Assembly (NCBI GenBank): GCA_021827995.1
Contig: JAKATK010000001.1
Span: 1 to 64,000, forward strand
DNA length: 64,000 nt
Direction: 5' to 3'
From: Microcaldota archaeon
GTDB lineage: Archaea; Micrarchaeota; Micrarchaeia; Micrarchaeales; Micrarchaeaceae
This document shows, piece after piece, positions 52,174 through 59,072 of the stretch. The notes under the pieces were generated by a model. The model was not told where the DNA came from. It did not search any database and saw nothing but the letters and a program-made list of their open reading frames with translations. The stretch's first letter is position 1; each line of letters opens with the position of its first letter. The translations under genes were made by a program, and so were the position numbers.

Positions 52174-53430
52174 ATGCGGAGGCTCTCCAGGCTCGAAGGC
52201 ACCGGCGGCTACATGAAGGGCAGCCCTGACGACTTCATCGTGGAGGAGATCGCTCCCTCAGGCACCGTGCTCGAAATCGGCAGGCGCTATTCCGCCGACG
52301 AGCTCGGCATGGCGGCCAGCGCTGACGGAAGGTTCTCGACCTTCGTGCTGCAGAAGCGCGGGTGGAACACGATACAGGCGCTCAGGGCGGTCGCCAAGAA
52401 GCTGGGCCGTGGATTCAGGTCTGCAGGGTTTGCAGGCACAAAGGACCGCACCGCAGTCTCTACACAGCTGTGCAGCGTATTCGGCGCAGGTCCGGAAGCG
52501 CTGCTGGCCATGCACATAAAGGACATAGCGATAAACGGCGCCTGGCGCAGCGACGAGCCGGTCAGGATCGGCTACCTTGCGGGCAACAGGTTCACGATAA
52601 CGGTCAGGGATGCCATGAAGCCAGGAGCGGCGAAGGCCGTCGACGAAGAGCTATGCGGCGTCTTCCCGAACTACTTCGGCGAGCAGAGGTTCGGCGCCAG
52701 GAAGAACAACTTCGAGATCGGCCTGGCGATGCTGAAGGGCGACCTGGAGGACGCGACCATGCGATTCCTGACGGACACTGGCAACGAGACCAACGCAGAC
52801 GCAGTAGCTGCGAGGGGGCGCCTGCGCGACGAGATGGACTTCGATGCCGCGCTCGGCTACTTCCCCAAGCACCTGAAATACGAGCGGCAGGTCCTTGACA
52901 GGCTGGCGCTGATACCGAACGACTACTGCGGCGCCCTGCGGCGCCTACCCAGGCAGCTCCTGCTGATGTTCGTGCACTCCGTCGAGAGCCAGCTGTTCAA
53001 CGACGAACTGGAGCTGCGCGTCAAGGGGCGCGAGCTCGGGCCGCTGCCGGCCGACCGCGTGTGCGGCGCCAACGCCCTTGGGTTCCCGGACATGTCGAAA
53101 ATCGCGACCGCGCAGACCGCCCAACAAGGCATGCGCTTCATAGTCGGTAACATGATTGGTTACGGCACTGAGCGCATCAACGAGACAGAGTCTGGCATGC
53201 TCGACGAGCTGGGCCTGAGCACCGAGAGCTTCAGGATGAAGGCCATGCCAGAGCTGAACATGAAGGGCGCAGTTAGGGTGCTCTTCGCGCCGTACACCAA
53301 CCTGTCGCTCAAGCCCGGCGTAGATGACACGCTCGGGTTCAGTTTCTCCCTGCCGCCCGGTTCGTACGCGAGCGTCCTGATGGAGGAATTCGTCGGGAAT
53401 GGCGTCCGCGGCCCGACGAAGACCTTATGA
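52174..53430 (+). CDS. truD: tRNA pseudouridine synthase TruD
   Basis: TruD family enzyme that makes pseudouridine 13 in tRNA. In 418 residues, the N-terminal DDFIVEEIA is the family opening, the catalytic Asp is D91 in GFAGTKDRTAVSTQ, and the NYFGEQRFG motif follows near residue 170. The inserted TruD-specific domain occupies the middle. The C-terminus ends EEFVGNGVRGPTKTL. The 3' end overlaps the convergent nadM frame by 92 bp, which is unusual. Confidence 0.94.
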   Translation: MRRLSRLEGTGGYMKGSPDDFIVEEIAPSGTVLEIGRRYSADELGMAASADGRFSTFVLQKRGWNTIQALRAVAKKLGRGFRSAGFAGTKDRTAVSTQLCSVFGAGPEALLAMHIKDIAINGAWRSDEPVRIGYLAGNRFTITVRDAMKPGAAKAVDEELCGVFPNYFGEQRFGARKNNFEIGLAMLKGDLEDATMRFLTDTGNETNADAVAARGRLRDEMDFDAALGYFPKHLKYERQVLDRLALIPNDYCGALRRLPRQLLLMFVHSVESQLFNDELELRVKGRELGPLPADRVCGANALGFPDMSKIATAQTAQQGMRFIVGNMIGYGTERINETESGMLDELGLSTESFRMKAMPELNMKGAVRVLFAPYTNLSLKPGVDDTLGFSFSLPPGSYASVLMEEFVGNGVRGPTKTL

Positions 53431-53923
53431 CTGCCTCCTCCCTGCTGAGCTCGCGAAGCGCCTCCCTCGGCACTAGCTTCTTCCATGGCCTGCCATGCCT
53501 TATGAGCGACCTTATGCGCGTTGCAGACAGCTCCTTCCGCTCGTGCCAAGGCGGCACCACTGTCATTATCCCGCGCGACCTGAAGATCGACCTGACCCAA
53601 GCGTTGCCGGAGAAGACCGCGTCTATGCGCGGCACCCTGCCTGTTATGTACGCGAACCACGCGTCGTCGTCCATGAAGTCCGGCACCTTCATGTAACTTA
53701 TCCTGCAGCCGCATATCCTGCCGCTCGGTATGGCCATCCTTAGCGTCTTTAGCCTATCGTCGGCAGGCATGGGGTTCCTGGAAGTGCCGCGCTCCTGCGC
53801 GCTGCCCACGCAGACGACAAGGCGCCCGCACCTGGAGGCCGCGTACCTGATGGCCTCCATGTGGCCCTTGTGCAGTGGCTGGAAGCGCCCCACGAAGATG
53901 CACGTATCGAGACGCCCGCTCAT
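53339..53923 (-). CDS. nadM: Nicotinamide-nucleotide adenylyltransferase
   Basis: Archaeal NMNAT that makes NAD from NMN and ATP. The nucleotidyltransferase signature is FVGRFQPLHKGHMEAI near residue 10 with the GxxxPxHxGH motif, and the C-terminal ISATRIR-type loop reads LSATRIRSLI. From ATG 53923 it has 194 residues, somewhat longer than most archaeal homologues. The extra tail GRGRHSRRIPPSGRSRTNRAAG comes from antisense reading of the end of truD and is basic, so it may be a late stop gained by loss of the original one. The start is near the promoter shared with the winged-helix gene. Confidence 0.9.
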   Translation of the reverse strand: MSGRLDTCIFVGRFQPLHKGHMEAIRYAASRCGRLVVCVGSAQERGTSRNPMPADDRLKTLRMAIPSGRICGCRISYMKVPDFMDDDAWFAYITGRVPRIDAVFSGNAWVRSIFRSRGIMTVVPPWHERKELSATRIRSLIRHGRPWKKLVPREALRELSREEAVIRSSSGRGRHSRRIPPSGRSRTNRAAGRN

Positions 53924-53980
53924 TCTACCAGCAAACCGATGCGCGGCTGCGCCGTCGGTATTGCGTTGAATCGCTGCCAA

Positions 53981-53990
53981 TATATTTAAA
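53981..53990 (+). promoter_or_regulatory. TATA box upstream of the winged-helix gene
   Basis: TATATTTAAA lies 28-37 bp before the ATG at 54018, matching an archaeal TATA box for a nearly leaderless mRNA. Confidence 0.55.
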
Positions 53991-54017
53991 TGCACACGCG
54001 TTAATACTACCGATTCG

Positions 54018-54704
54018 ATGGCAGAGGAGGTCAACTTCCTTGACTTGGCCGCGCTCAGCAGGATAGGGCCTGACACCGTAGTCGAGAAGTTCGGCGGCCT
54101 GATAAACTCGTCGTTCTTCGATGCATCAAACATACTCGGCACGCTCAAGCTCAAGGGCCTTATAGACTTTTCGACGATGTACGCAGGGCAGAACGCCATC
54201 GTCGTGACCGACCAGGGCAAGCAATTGCTCGGCGAGGCGAATGCCAAGGCGTCGCAGGAGCTCGACCCGCTAGACACGGAGATACTCGCGAGGCTGTCCA
54301 GGGGCAAGATGCAGCTGCAGGAGCTCGGCGGCTCGGTGAACCTGGCGCAGAGGGACCTGGCCCTGCGCGTGTACAAGCTGACGCAGCAGCAGTTCGCATC
54401 GTACAGCATAAGGAACGGCACGCTTGACATAATGCTTACCGAGAAGGGCTTCCTCAAGGCAAAGGAGGAGCAGCCTAAGCCGCAGCAGGCTGCCCAACAG
54501 CAGCAGGCCGCGCCGCAGGCCGCGCCGCGCTCAAGCCAGCCCGAGCAGCAGGCCCATCCGGCCGTCTCTTCCGAGGCTGACGAGATAGCTAGCCTTCAGG
54601 GTATGCCTGGCATGGGCAACCAGAACCGCATGATAGTAGCCGTAAGCGTGATCGCGGTAATCGTAATCATCGTGGCCGCGCTTTTCATCCTTAACGTGCT
54701 ATGA
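54018..54704 (+). CDS. Tail-anchored winged-helix-like protein
   Basis: Unrecognised 228-residue protein with an unusual plan. Residues 5-70 (LIDFSTMYAGQNAIVVTDQGKQLL) and 78-140 read like two winged-helix modules. A low-complexity linker of Gln, Ala and Pro (QQAAQQQQAAPQAAP) follows, and a single C-terminal TM segment of about 22 residues (MIVAVSVIAVIVIIVAALFIL) ends six residues before the stop. The last helix would insert as a tail anchor, leaving the DNA- or protein-binding modules in the cytoplasm. Membrane-bound transcription control is a reasonable guess only. Confidence 0.65.
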   Translation: MAEEVNFLDLAALSRIGPDTVVEKFGGLINSSFFDASNILGTLKLKGLIDFSTMYAGQNAIVVTDQGKQLLGEANAKASQELDPLDTEILARLSRGKMQLQELGGSVNLAQRDLALRVYKLTQQQFASYSIRNGTLDIMLTEKGFLKAKEEQPKPQQAAQQQQAAPQAAPRSSQPEQQAHPAVSSEADEIASLQGMPGMGNQNRMIVAVSVIAVIVIIVAALFILNVL

Positions 54705-54761
54705 CCATGCAACACTGTGCACTCCTGCGCAGCATTCACTAGCATTCCTGGTTTACGAATC

Positions 54762-54836
54762 GCTCCCATCGTCTAGCCCGGTCAAGGACGCAGGCCCTTC
54801 GAGCCTGGAACACGGGTCCAAATCCCGTTGGGAGCA
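54762..54836 (+). tRNA. tRNA-Glu (TTC)
   Basis: Complete 75-nt cloverleaf. Acceptor GCTCCCA pairs with TGGGAGC, discriminator A, T-arm ACGGG-TCCAAAT-CCCGT, anticodon arm CAGGC-CCTTCGA-GCCTG with TTC in the centre. Base 33, before the anticodon, is C (54797) instead of the nearly universal T, and T-loop position 55 is also C. No intron. It is the target for the following integrated island; two partial copies follow at 56314 and 58314. Confidence 0.92.
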
Positions 54837-54913
54837 ATTTATACGACTAAACCAATCAAAAATGATTGGTTTAAACATATGAAATTAAATACCCGATTGG
54901 ACGAAGCATAATC

Positions 54914-55513
54914 ATGCATACCAACGAATTGATAGACAAGATATCGGGGCTGCAGCTTCCGGTCTTCACAGATGCTGACGTTTCAGAATTGACAATGAAG
55001 GACCAGGATTATACCCAATTGGTGCTCCGCCGGCTTGCAGGCAGAGGCATGGTCAAGCGCATCGAACGTGGCAAGTACTACCTGCCGAATGCAAATATAT
55101 ACGCAGTCGCATCCAATATAGTATTGCCTTCATATATAAGCCTGTCATCTGCGTTCAGGTACTACAACCTGACTACGCAGACGCTAGTGACCATGGACGT
55201 GGTAGTCACAAGACCGCGCAAGCCGATAGCGGACCTGGAAGGCCTTATGCTTAATTTCGTAAGTATAACGAAGCCCAGATTTTTCGGTTATTCCAGAGAC
55301 CGTGTCACGGGCGCATTCATGGCCGATATTGAAAAAGCATTAATAGACTCGCTCTACTTCAGACGCCCGCCATATCCCTACATAGAGGAGGCGCTGCGGG
55401 CTGCTCTGGAGGACAGGAAGGCCAGTACGGAAAAGTTGGTCCTGTATGCGAGGCGCATGCGTTCCAAAGCGCTGTCAAAGCGGCTCGACGAGTTGCTGAA
55501 AGAGGTGCAATGA
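54914..55513 (+). CDS. AbiEi-like antitoxin (type IV TA)
   Basis: A 199-residue protein like AbiEi antitoxins. The N-terminal winged helix (residues 1-60, LVLRRLAGRGMVKRIERGKYYL) is followed by the AbiEi C-terminal region with ALIDSLYFRRPPYPYIEEALRAAL. AbiEi represses its own operon and blocks the nucleotidyltransferase toxin. It lies directly upstream of the AbiEii-like gene with no gap (stop TGA then ATG). GC content is close to the flanks. Confidence 0.82.
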   Translation: MHTNELIDKISGLQLPVFTDADVSELTMKDQDYTQLVLRRLAGRGMVKRIERGKYYLPNANIYAVASNIVLPSYISLSSAFRYYNLTTQTLVTMDVVVTRPRKPIADLEGLMLNFVSITKPRFFGYSRDRVTGAFMADIEKALIDSLYFRRPPYPYIEEALRAALEDRKASTEKLVLYARRMRSKALSKRLDELLKEVQ

Positions 55514-56311
55514 ATGGTCTACATCGGTGATGCGGAATACTGGAGGGGCTATGCCAAGCAGATGGGCTTCGCTAAGACAGAGCAGGCTGAAAAAGATTAT
55601 CTTCAGGATCTGCTGCTGATGGAGCTCTATGGCGTAGAGCACGCCGAATGGCTGGTCTTCAGGGGTGGCACTGCCATAGCCAAGCTGTACAATTCAGGTC
55701 GCTTCTCGGAGGACCTAGATTTCATCCTTTCCAGAGCAGAAGACAGGGCGCATGTAATACAGAAGGTCGAGAGTGGCATAAGGGGCATGTCATACTACTA
55801 CGATCTTGAACACGTCAAAAAGGATTACAAGAATATGACAAAGTACACCCTGAAGGTAAACGGGCCAATGTACGCCGCCACCCTAAATCCGCAGTCAAGA
55901 CAGACCATATCGATGGATATAAACCTGTTTGAGCGGCCGGCATTTGACCCGATAAAGAAACAAGTGGTACCCAAGTATACCGATCTCAGACCATACCTGC
56001 TCACCGTAGTATCCGAAAAGGAACTTGCCGCTGACAAAATAAAGGCGATAATGGAACGACCAAGACCGGTTGCTAGGGACTTGTATGACCTTTGGGTTCT
56101 TGTCAGACGCTACGGCACAGCAGTGGATCTAAACGCCGCAAAGGAGAAACTCATAGCCTATCCAAGGGCGGAGCCCGTCAGGTTCACTCCAGCTAGCTTC
56201 GACAACAAGCTCCTTGAGATAGGCAAGGTCTGGAACGACGAACTGAAAAGCTTGATGCGCGATGTGCCCAGGTATGAAGACGTTCTGAGAGATATCAGAA
56301 CCTCCTTGTAA
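55514..56311 (+). CDS. AbiEii-like nucleotidyltransferase toxin
   Basis: A 265-residue nucleotidyltransferase of the AbiEii/AbiGii family. The motif FRGGTAIAKLYNSGRFSEDLDF holds the GG/GS helix and the paired acidic residues (SEDLDF) of the active site near residue 65. A lysine-containing segment AADKIKAIMERPRPVARDLYDLW near residue 180 completes it. Such enzymes transfer nucleotides to RNA or protein targets and limit phage growth. It is probably coupled to the antitoxin gene. The tRNA-Glu partial copy begins 3 bp after its stop. Confidence 0.85.
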   Translation: MVYIGDAEYWRGYAKQMGFAKTEQAEKDYLQDLLLMELYGVEHAEWLVFRGGTAIAKLYNSGRFSEDLDFILSRAEDRAHVIQKVESGIRGMSYYYDLEHVKKDYKNMTKYTLKVNGPMYAATLNPQSRQTISMDINLFERPAFDPIKKQVVPKYTDLRPYLLTVVSEKELAADKIKAIMERPRPVARDLYDLWVLVRRYGTAVDLNAAKEKLIAYPRAEPVRFTPASFDNKLLEIGKVWNDELKSLMRDVPRYEDVLRDIRTSL

Positions 56312-56313
56312 CT

Positions 56314-56369
56314 GGTCAAGGACGCAGGTCCGTCGAACCTGGAGCACGGTTCAAATCCCGATCGGAGCA
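56314..56369 (+). repeat. Partial tRNA-Glu copy (internal att-like site)
   Basis: About 48 of 57 aligned bases match the tRNA-Glu 3' three-quarters. The stem changes (CAGGT/ACCTG in place of CAGGC/GCCTG) are compensatory, so it comes from a once-working tRNA rather than random decay. The loop now reads CCGTCGA. It ends one base before the integrase ATG. Confidence 0.8.
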
Positions 56370-56370
56370 A

Positions 56371-57260
56371 ATGGAATTTGCGACGACAAGCCTGGGTTCG
56401 AATAGAGAGAAACTAGCCAAGCCCTCAAGCCCCAAACTAGCAAAAGGGGGGTTCGATTACAGCTCATTCCTGAACCTCGTGGAGGTTCAGAGCCAGGGCC
56501 TTAACTTCCATGAACTCAAGGCGCTCAAGACCGTAGTTAACGCGGTCTTCGTCAAGAAGTACAGGGGCAGCGGAGCGCCGAAGTACGGCTCGATCAATAA
56601 AGGGTTTACCGAACTTGAGTTAGGCCGCTTCCTCAGAAGCGTGAAGAACGAGAAGTTCGGCCTCCTTTTCAGGTATCAGGCATATCTCGGCTTGCGCGTC
56701 GGCGAGGTCTGCAAGTTGCACCTGGGCAACATCGACTTCGACAAGCGCGAGCTCACCACAAAGAGCGAGAAGTCCGGGAAGATGGACTCGCTGCTCATTC
56801 CTTTGGACCTCTTCAAGGAGACTGTGGAATGCATAGCCAAGAACGCAGACTCGATAAAGGCTGCGAACGGCTACGTGTTCTACAAGGAAAACGACAACAA
56901 CGATAACAAAATAATGCACATGGACCAGAACTACGTGAGCAAGGCCTTCCGAGAGACCGTGCGCAGATGCGGCTTGGACGCCACTTACGGCAACTCTGAT
57001 GAGAGTTTTTACCACAGGAGAGAGCGCACTCTGCACAGATTAACAACTCACAGCTTAAGGCACTACGCCATAACTCACTTCGCAAAGTCCACCAATGGCA
57101 ACGTCGTTCTAGCTTCCAGATTCGCCAGGCACGCCGATCTAGCTACCACCATAGGTACATAGCGAAAGATAACGAAGAGCTATTTAAGAACATAGACCAA
57201 GCCTTTAGTGTGGATACTTTTGCAAAACTAAAAGCCCTCTCTGTTAAGCCAAAACCATGA
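56371..57260 (+). pseudogene. Tyrosine integrase, frameshifted before the catalytic Tyr
   Basis: A tyrosine recombinase of the tRNA-targeting archaeal type. Catalytic residues visible: Arg in YLGLRVGEVCKL, HxxR in LTTHSLRHYAIT, and His in RFARHADLATT. The first frame stops at 57162. A one-base shift continues as YIAKDNEELFKNIDQAFS and ends at TGA 57258-57260, restoring the catalytic Tyr in YIAKDN. One missing base near 57152-57158 explains this. The product as read is therefore without the nucleophile, unless the sequence has an error. It begins right after the partial tRNA copy. Confidence 0.75.
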
Positions 57261-57270
57261 TTTGAAAATA

Positions 57271-58248
57271 TTATGGTGGCGGTAAGCAGCATGTAAAAGA
57301 TAAATTACCTGACTTGACTACATACACAGTTCTGTTAGCGATTGACGCATTAGTGAAATTCAGTGTAGCAGCGCCCTGTGGGCTGTATATGGGACCAAAA
57401 AGAACATTTGGAGTGGCTTCTAACTTTATTTTCTGCCCTGCTATAACACCTATTTTTGTATTTGAAGTTGTCGCATTAAGTACAATAATCGTACTGGTCG
57501 CATTATCATAGTACCAAGTAACAAGTCCAGATACAACCGTTATCCCTTTTGGAGGAGGTGGCTGAAACAAATTTGCATTAACTACTTTGAAATGAACTAT
57601 AACGGTCTGATTAAATGTGTCTATTGCTTCCACAGTATAAATGCCTAGCTCAAATGGAACGAACGTACAAGAAACAATATTGCATGGCCCACCAGTCCAG
57701 TACCCTGTTATGTTATTAAAATATAACATTTGCTTTACGGTTACGTTATATGCGTGTGTGTGGTTAATAAAAACACCAACATTGTAAATTGCGTTATAAC
57801 TTTCAGGCTCAAAGCTAGCACCGAATATAACTGGCTCAGCCAGGCAACTGGCTGCCTCTGGCTTAACTATCTCCAATGGTTTTGCTCCTGAGATGTTGTG
57901 CGCTGTGTAGTATCCTGCATAAATCTGCTGCGAGAATATTAATGGCTCTGCTCCGCAGCCTCCTAAACTCATACCTATGAAGTTGGGTCGATTAAAAGTA
58001 TAGATTTTACTACCGCTATAAAAAAGTTTTGCTGACATAGTTATACCATTAACATTTGCATTTGTGGTATTAAGCGTTATAGAAAGGGTAAAGTTGTTAG
58101 ACATTGAACTATTATTTGCTTGCAATGTAGTTATTTGCAATCCGGCACTAGCGTTGCTTTTGGTATTGGTATAAATCACACTTATAATTAAGCTCATTAG
58201 ACCCAGAATTACTATAGCAGCTACGATTTTGTTTTGCATTAAAATCAT
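57271..58248 (-). CDS. Secreted or membrane-anchored glycoprotein, unknown
   Basis: Unrecognised 325-residue protein. A TM/signal segment (residues 6-27, KIVAAIVILGLMSLIISVI) is followed by a beta-rich outside domain with more than fifteen sequons, seven cysteines and a proline run PPPPK near residue 240. It is AT-rich compared with the neighbourhood. It is cargo of the second island segment. Style and composition resemble the glycoproteins of the 33-37 kb cassette, but no shared block is clear. Confidence 0.6.
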   Translation of the reverse strand: MILMQNKIVAAIVILGLMSLIISVIYTNTKSNASAGLQITTLQANNSSMSNNFTLSITLNTTNANVNGITMSAKLFYSGSKIYTFNRPNFIGMSLGGCGAEPLIFSQQIYAGYYTAHNISGAKPLEIVKPEAASCLAEPVIFGASFEPESYNAIYNVGVFINHTHAYNVTVKQMLYFNNITGYWTGGPCNIVSCTFVPFELGIYTVEAIDTFNQTVIVHFKVVNANLFQPPPPKGITVVSGLVTWYYDNATSTIIVLNATTSNTKIGVIAGQKIKLEATPNVLFGPIYSPQGAATLNFTNASIANRTVYVVKSGNLSFTCCLPPP

Positions 58249-58313
58249 TTATTTAGTTATCAAGTCGATTTTTACTCACTAATAATTTTGCTAACTGATA
58301 CTTAAACATTTTT

Positions 58314-58383
58314 CATCGTCTGGTCCGGTCAAGGACACGGCCCTCTCAAGGCCGGAACTCGGGTTCAAATCCCGGAGGGAGCA
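58314..58383 (+). repeat. Near-complete tRNA-Glu (CTC) copy lacking its 5' acceptor strand
   Basis: Seventy bases align without gaps to tRNA-Glu from position 6 onward. The anticodon arm CGGCC-CTCTCAA-GGCCG is intact with CTC and normal T33; the T-arm is TCGGG-TTCAAAT-CCCGG. The 3' acceptor AGGGAGC has no matching 5' strand: the first five bases are TTTTT. So it is an attachment-site copy at the outer end of the island or an inactivated tRNA, rather than a working gene as it stands. Confidence 0.75.
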
Positions 58384-58470
58384 AATCAAATCAGGGATTA
58401 TATATAAGGCCATGTTCTGCGCCCTGCCAAATCGCTGCAGAAACGCCTCCAGTCCCATATACTTCAGCGC

Positions 58471-58902
58471 TCAGCTCCTGGGCGGCCGCCCGCGCCTGGG
58501 CACGTGCATAAACGACCTGCGCGCAGAAATCCCGCCTAGCAGCGCAGTCACGAACCCGAGAATGGCCGTGTAATAGAGCGGCGTGCCGAACCCTGCTCCT
58601 GCAGGTGTGGCTGAGACCGCGGTCAATGCTATCAGTGTTACCCCGGCAATCGCGTTTACCGGCATGCCTATGAACGCGCCCACCGGCATGCCTACCAAAT
58701 TGGTGAAACTGGCAAAGAACAGCGTTATAGAAGCCACTGTCGCTATGCCTATGAATGGCGGCACCCACACCGCCCAGAGTCCGGCTGCGCTCAGAAGCGC
58801 GCTACCGTGGCCAAAGACAATCCACAGGTATGCCAGGCTGCCTATGAACTGCAACGCGAATGCTATGATATTCCCCTTGCCGCGTCCAGGTGTTCTTGCC
58901 AT
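58471..58902 (-). CDS. Four-helix membrane protein, unknown
   Basis: A 143-residue protein with four hydrophobic segments (about 12-30, 40-62, 66-88 and 106-125), a basic start ARTPGRGKG and a basic tail RRSFMHVPRRGRPPR. The pattern implies both ends in the cytoplasm. No family is recognised. It lies between the island's outer tRNA copy and the HMG-CoA synthase gene. Confidence 0.6.
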   Translation of the reverse strand: MARTPGRGKGNIIAFALQFIGSLAYLWIVFGHGSALLSAAGLWAVWVPPFIGIATVASITLFFASFTNLVGMPVGAFIGMPVNAIAGVTLIALTAVSATPAGAGFGTPLYYTAILGFVTALLGGISARRSFMHVPRRGRPPRS

Positions 58903-59072
58903 CCAATCACATCAGTGTACTGATATGTACCAAGTGCCTTAAAAATCATATGGCAGAGATGAGGATGGCCGGATCGCGCCGCGCTGCCTGAGATGACGCT
59001 AGAAAGTTGCCTGCGCAGCTCGGCAGGCGCATGCTACCCGCCCAAAAATGCCGGACCGGATTGTGCAGACGC

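Larger units (their letters stand above)
54837..58383 (+). mobile_element. Composite integrated island at tRNA-Glu
   Basis: The island starts at the tRNA-Glu 3' end and is divided by partial tRNA-Glu copies at 56314-56369 and 58314-58383. Segment one (54837-56369) carries an AbiEi/AbiEii-like pair. Segment two (56370-58383) carries a tyrosine integrase with a frameshift and an AT-rich secreted glycoprotein. The pattern suggests two successive insertions into the same tRNA gene, or one element with an internal attachment site. Evidence is the three tRNA-derived repeats plus the integrase. Confidence 0.75.

Noticed and set aside
53927-54457. N-terminal extension of NadM into the winged-helix gene
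   Set aside because: The nucleotidyltransferase signature starts right after the ATG at 53923; the upstream extension is antisense to the winged-helix gene.
56390-56404. T-loop-like GGGTTCGAAT at the start of the integrase gene
   Set aside because: No stems or acceptor match around it; the bases are coding and the resemblance is probably chance.
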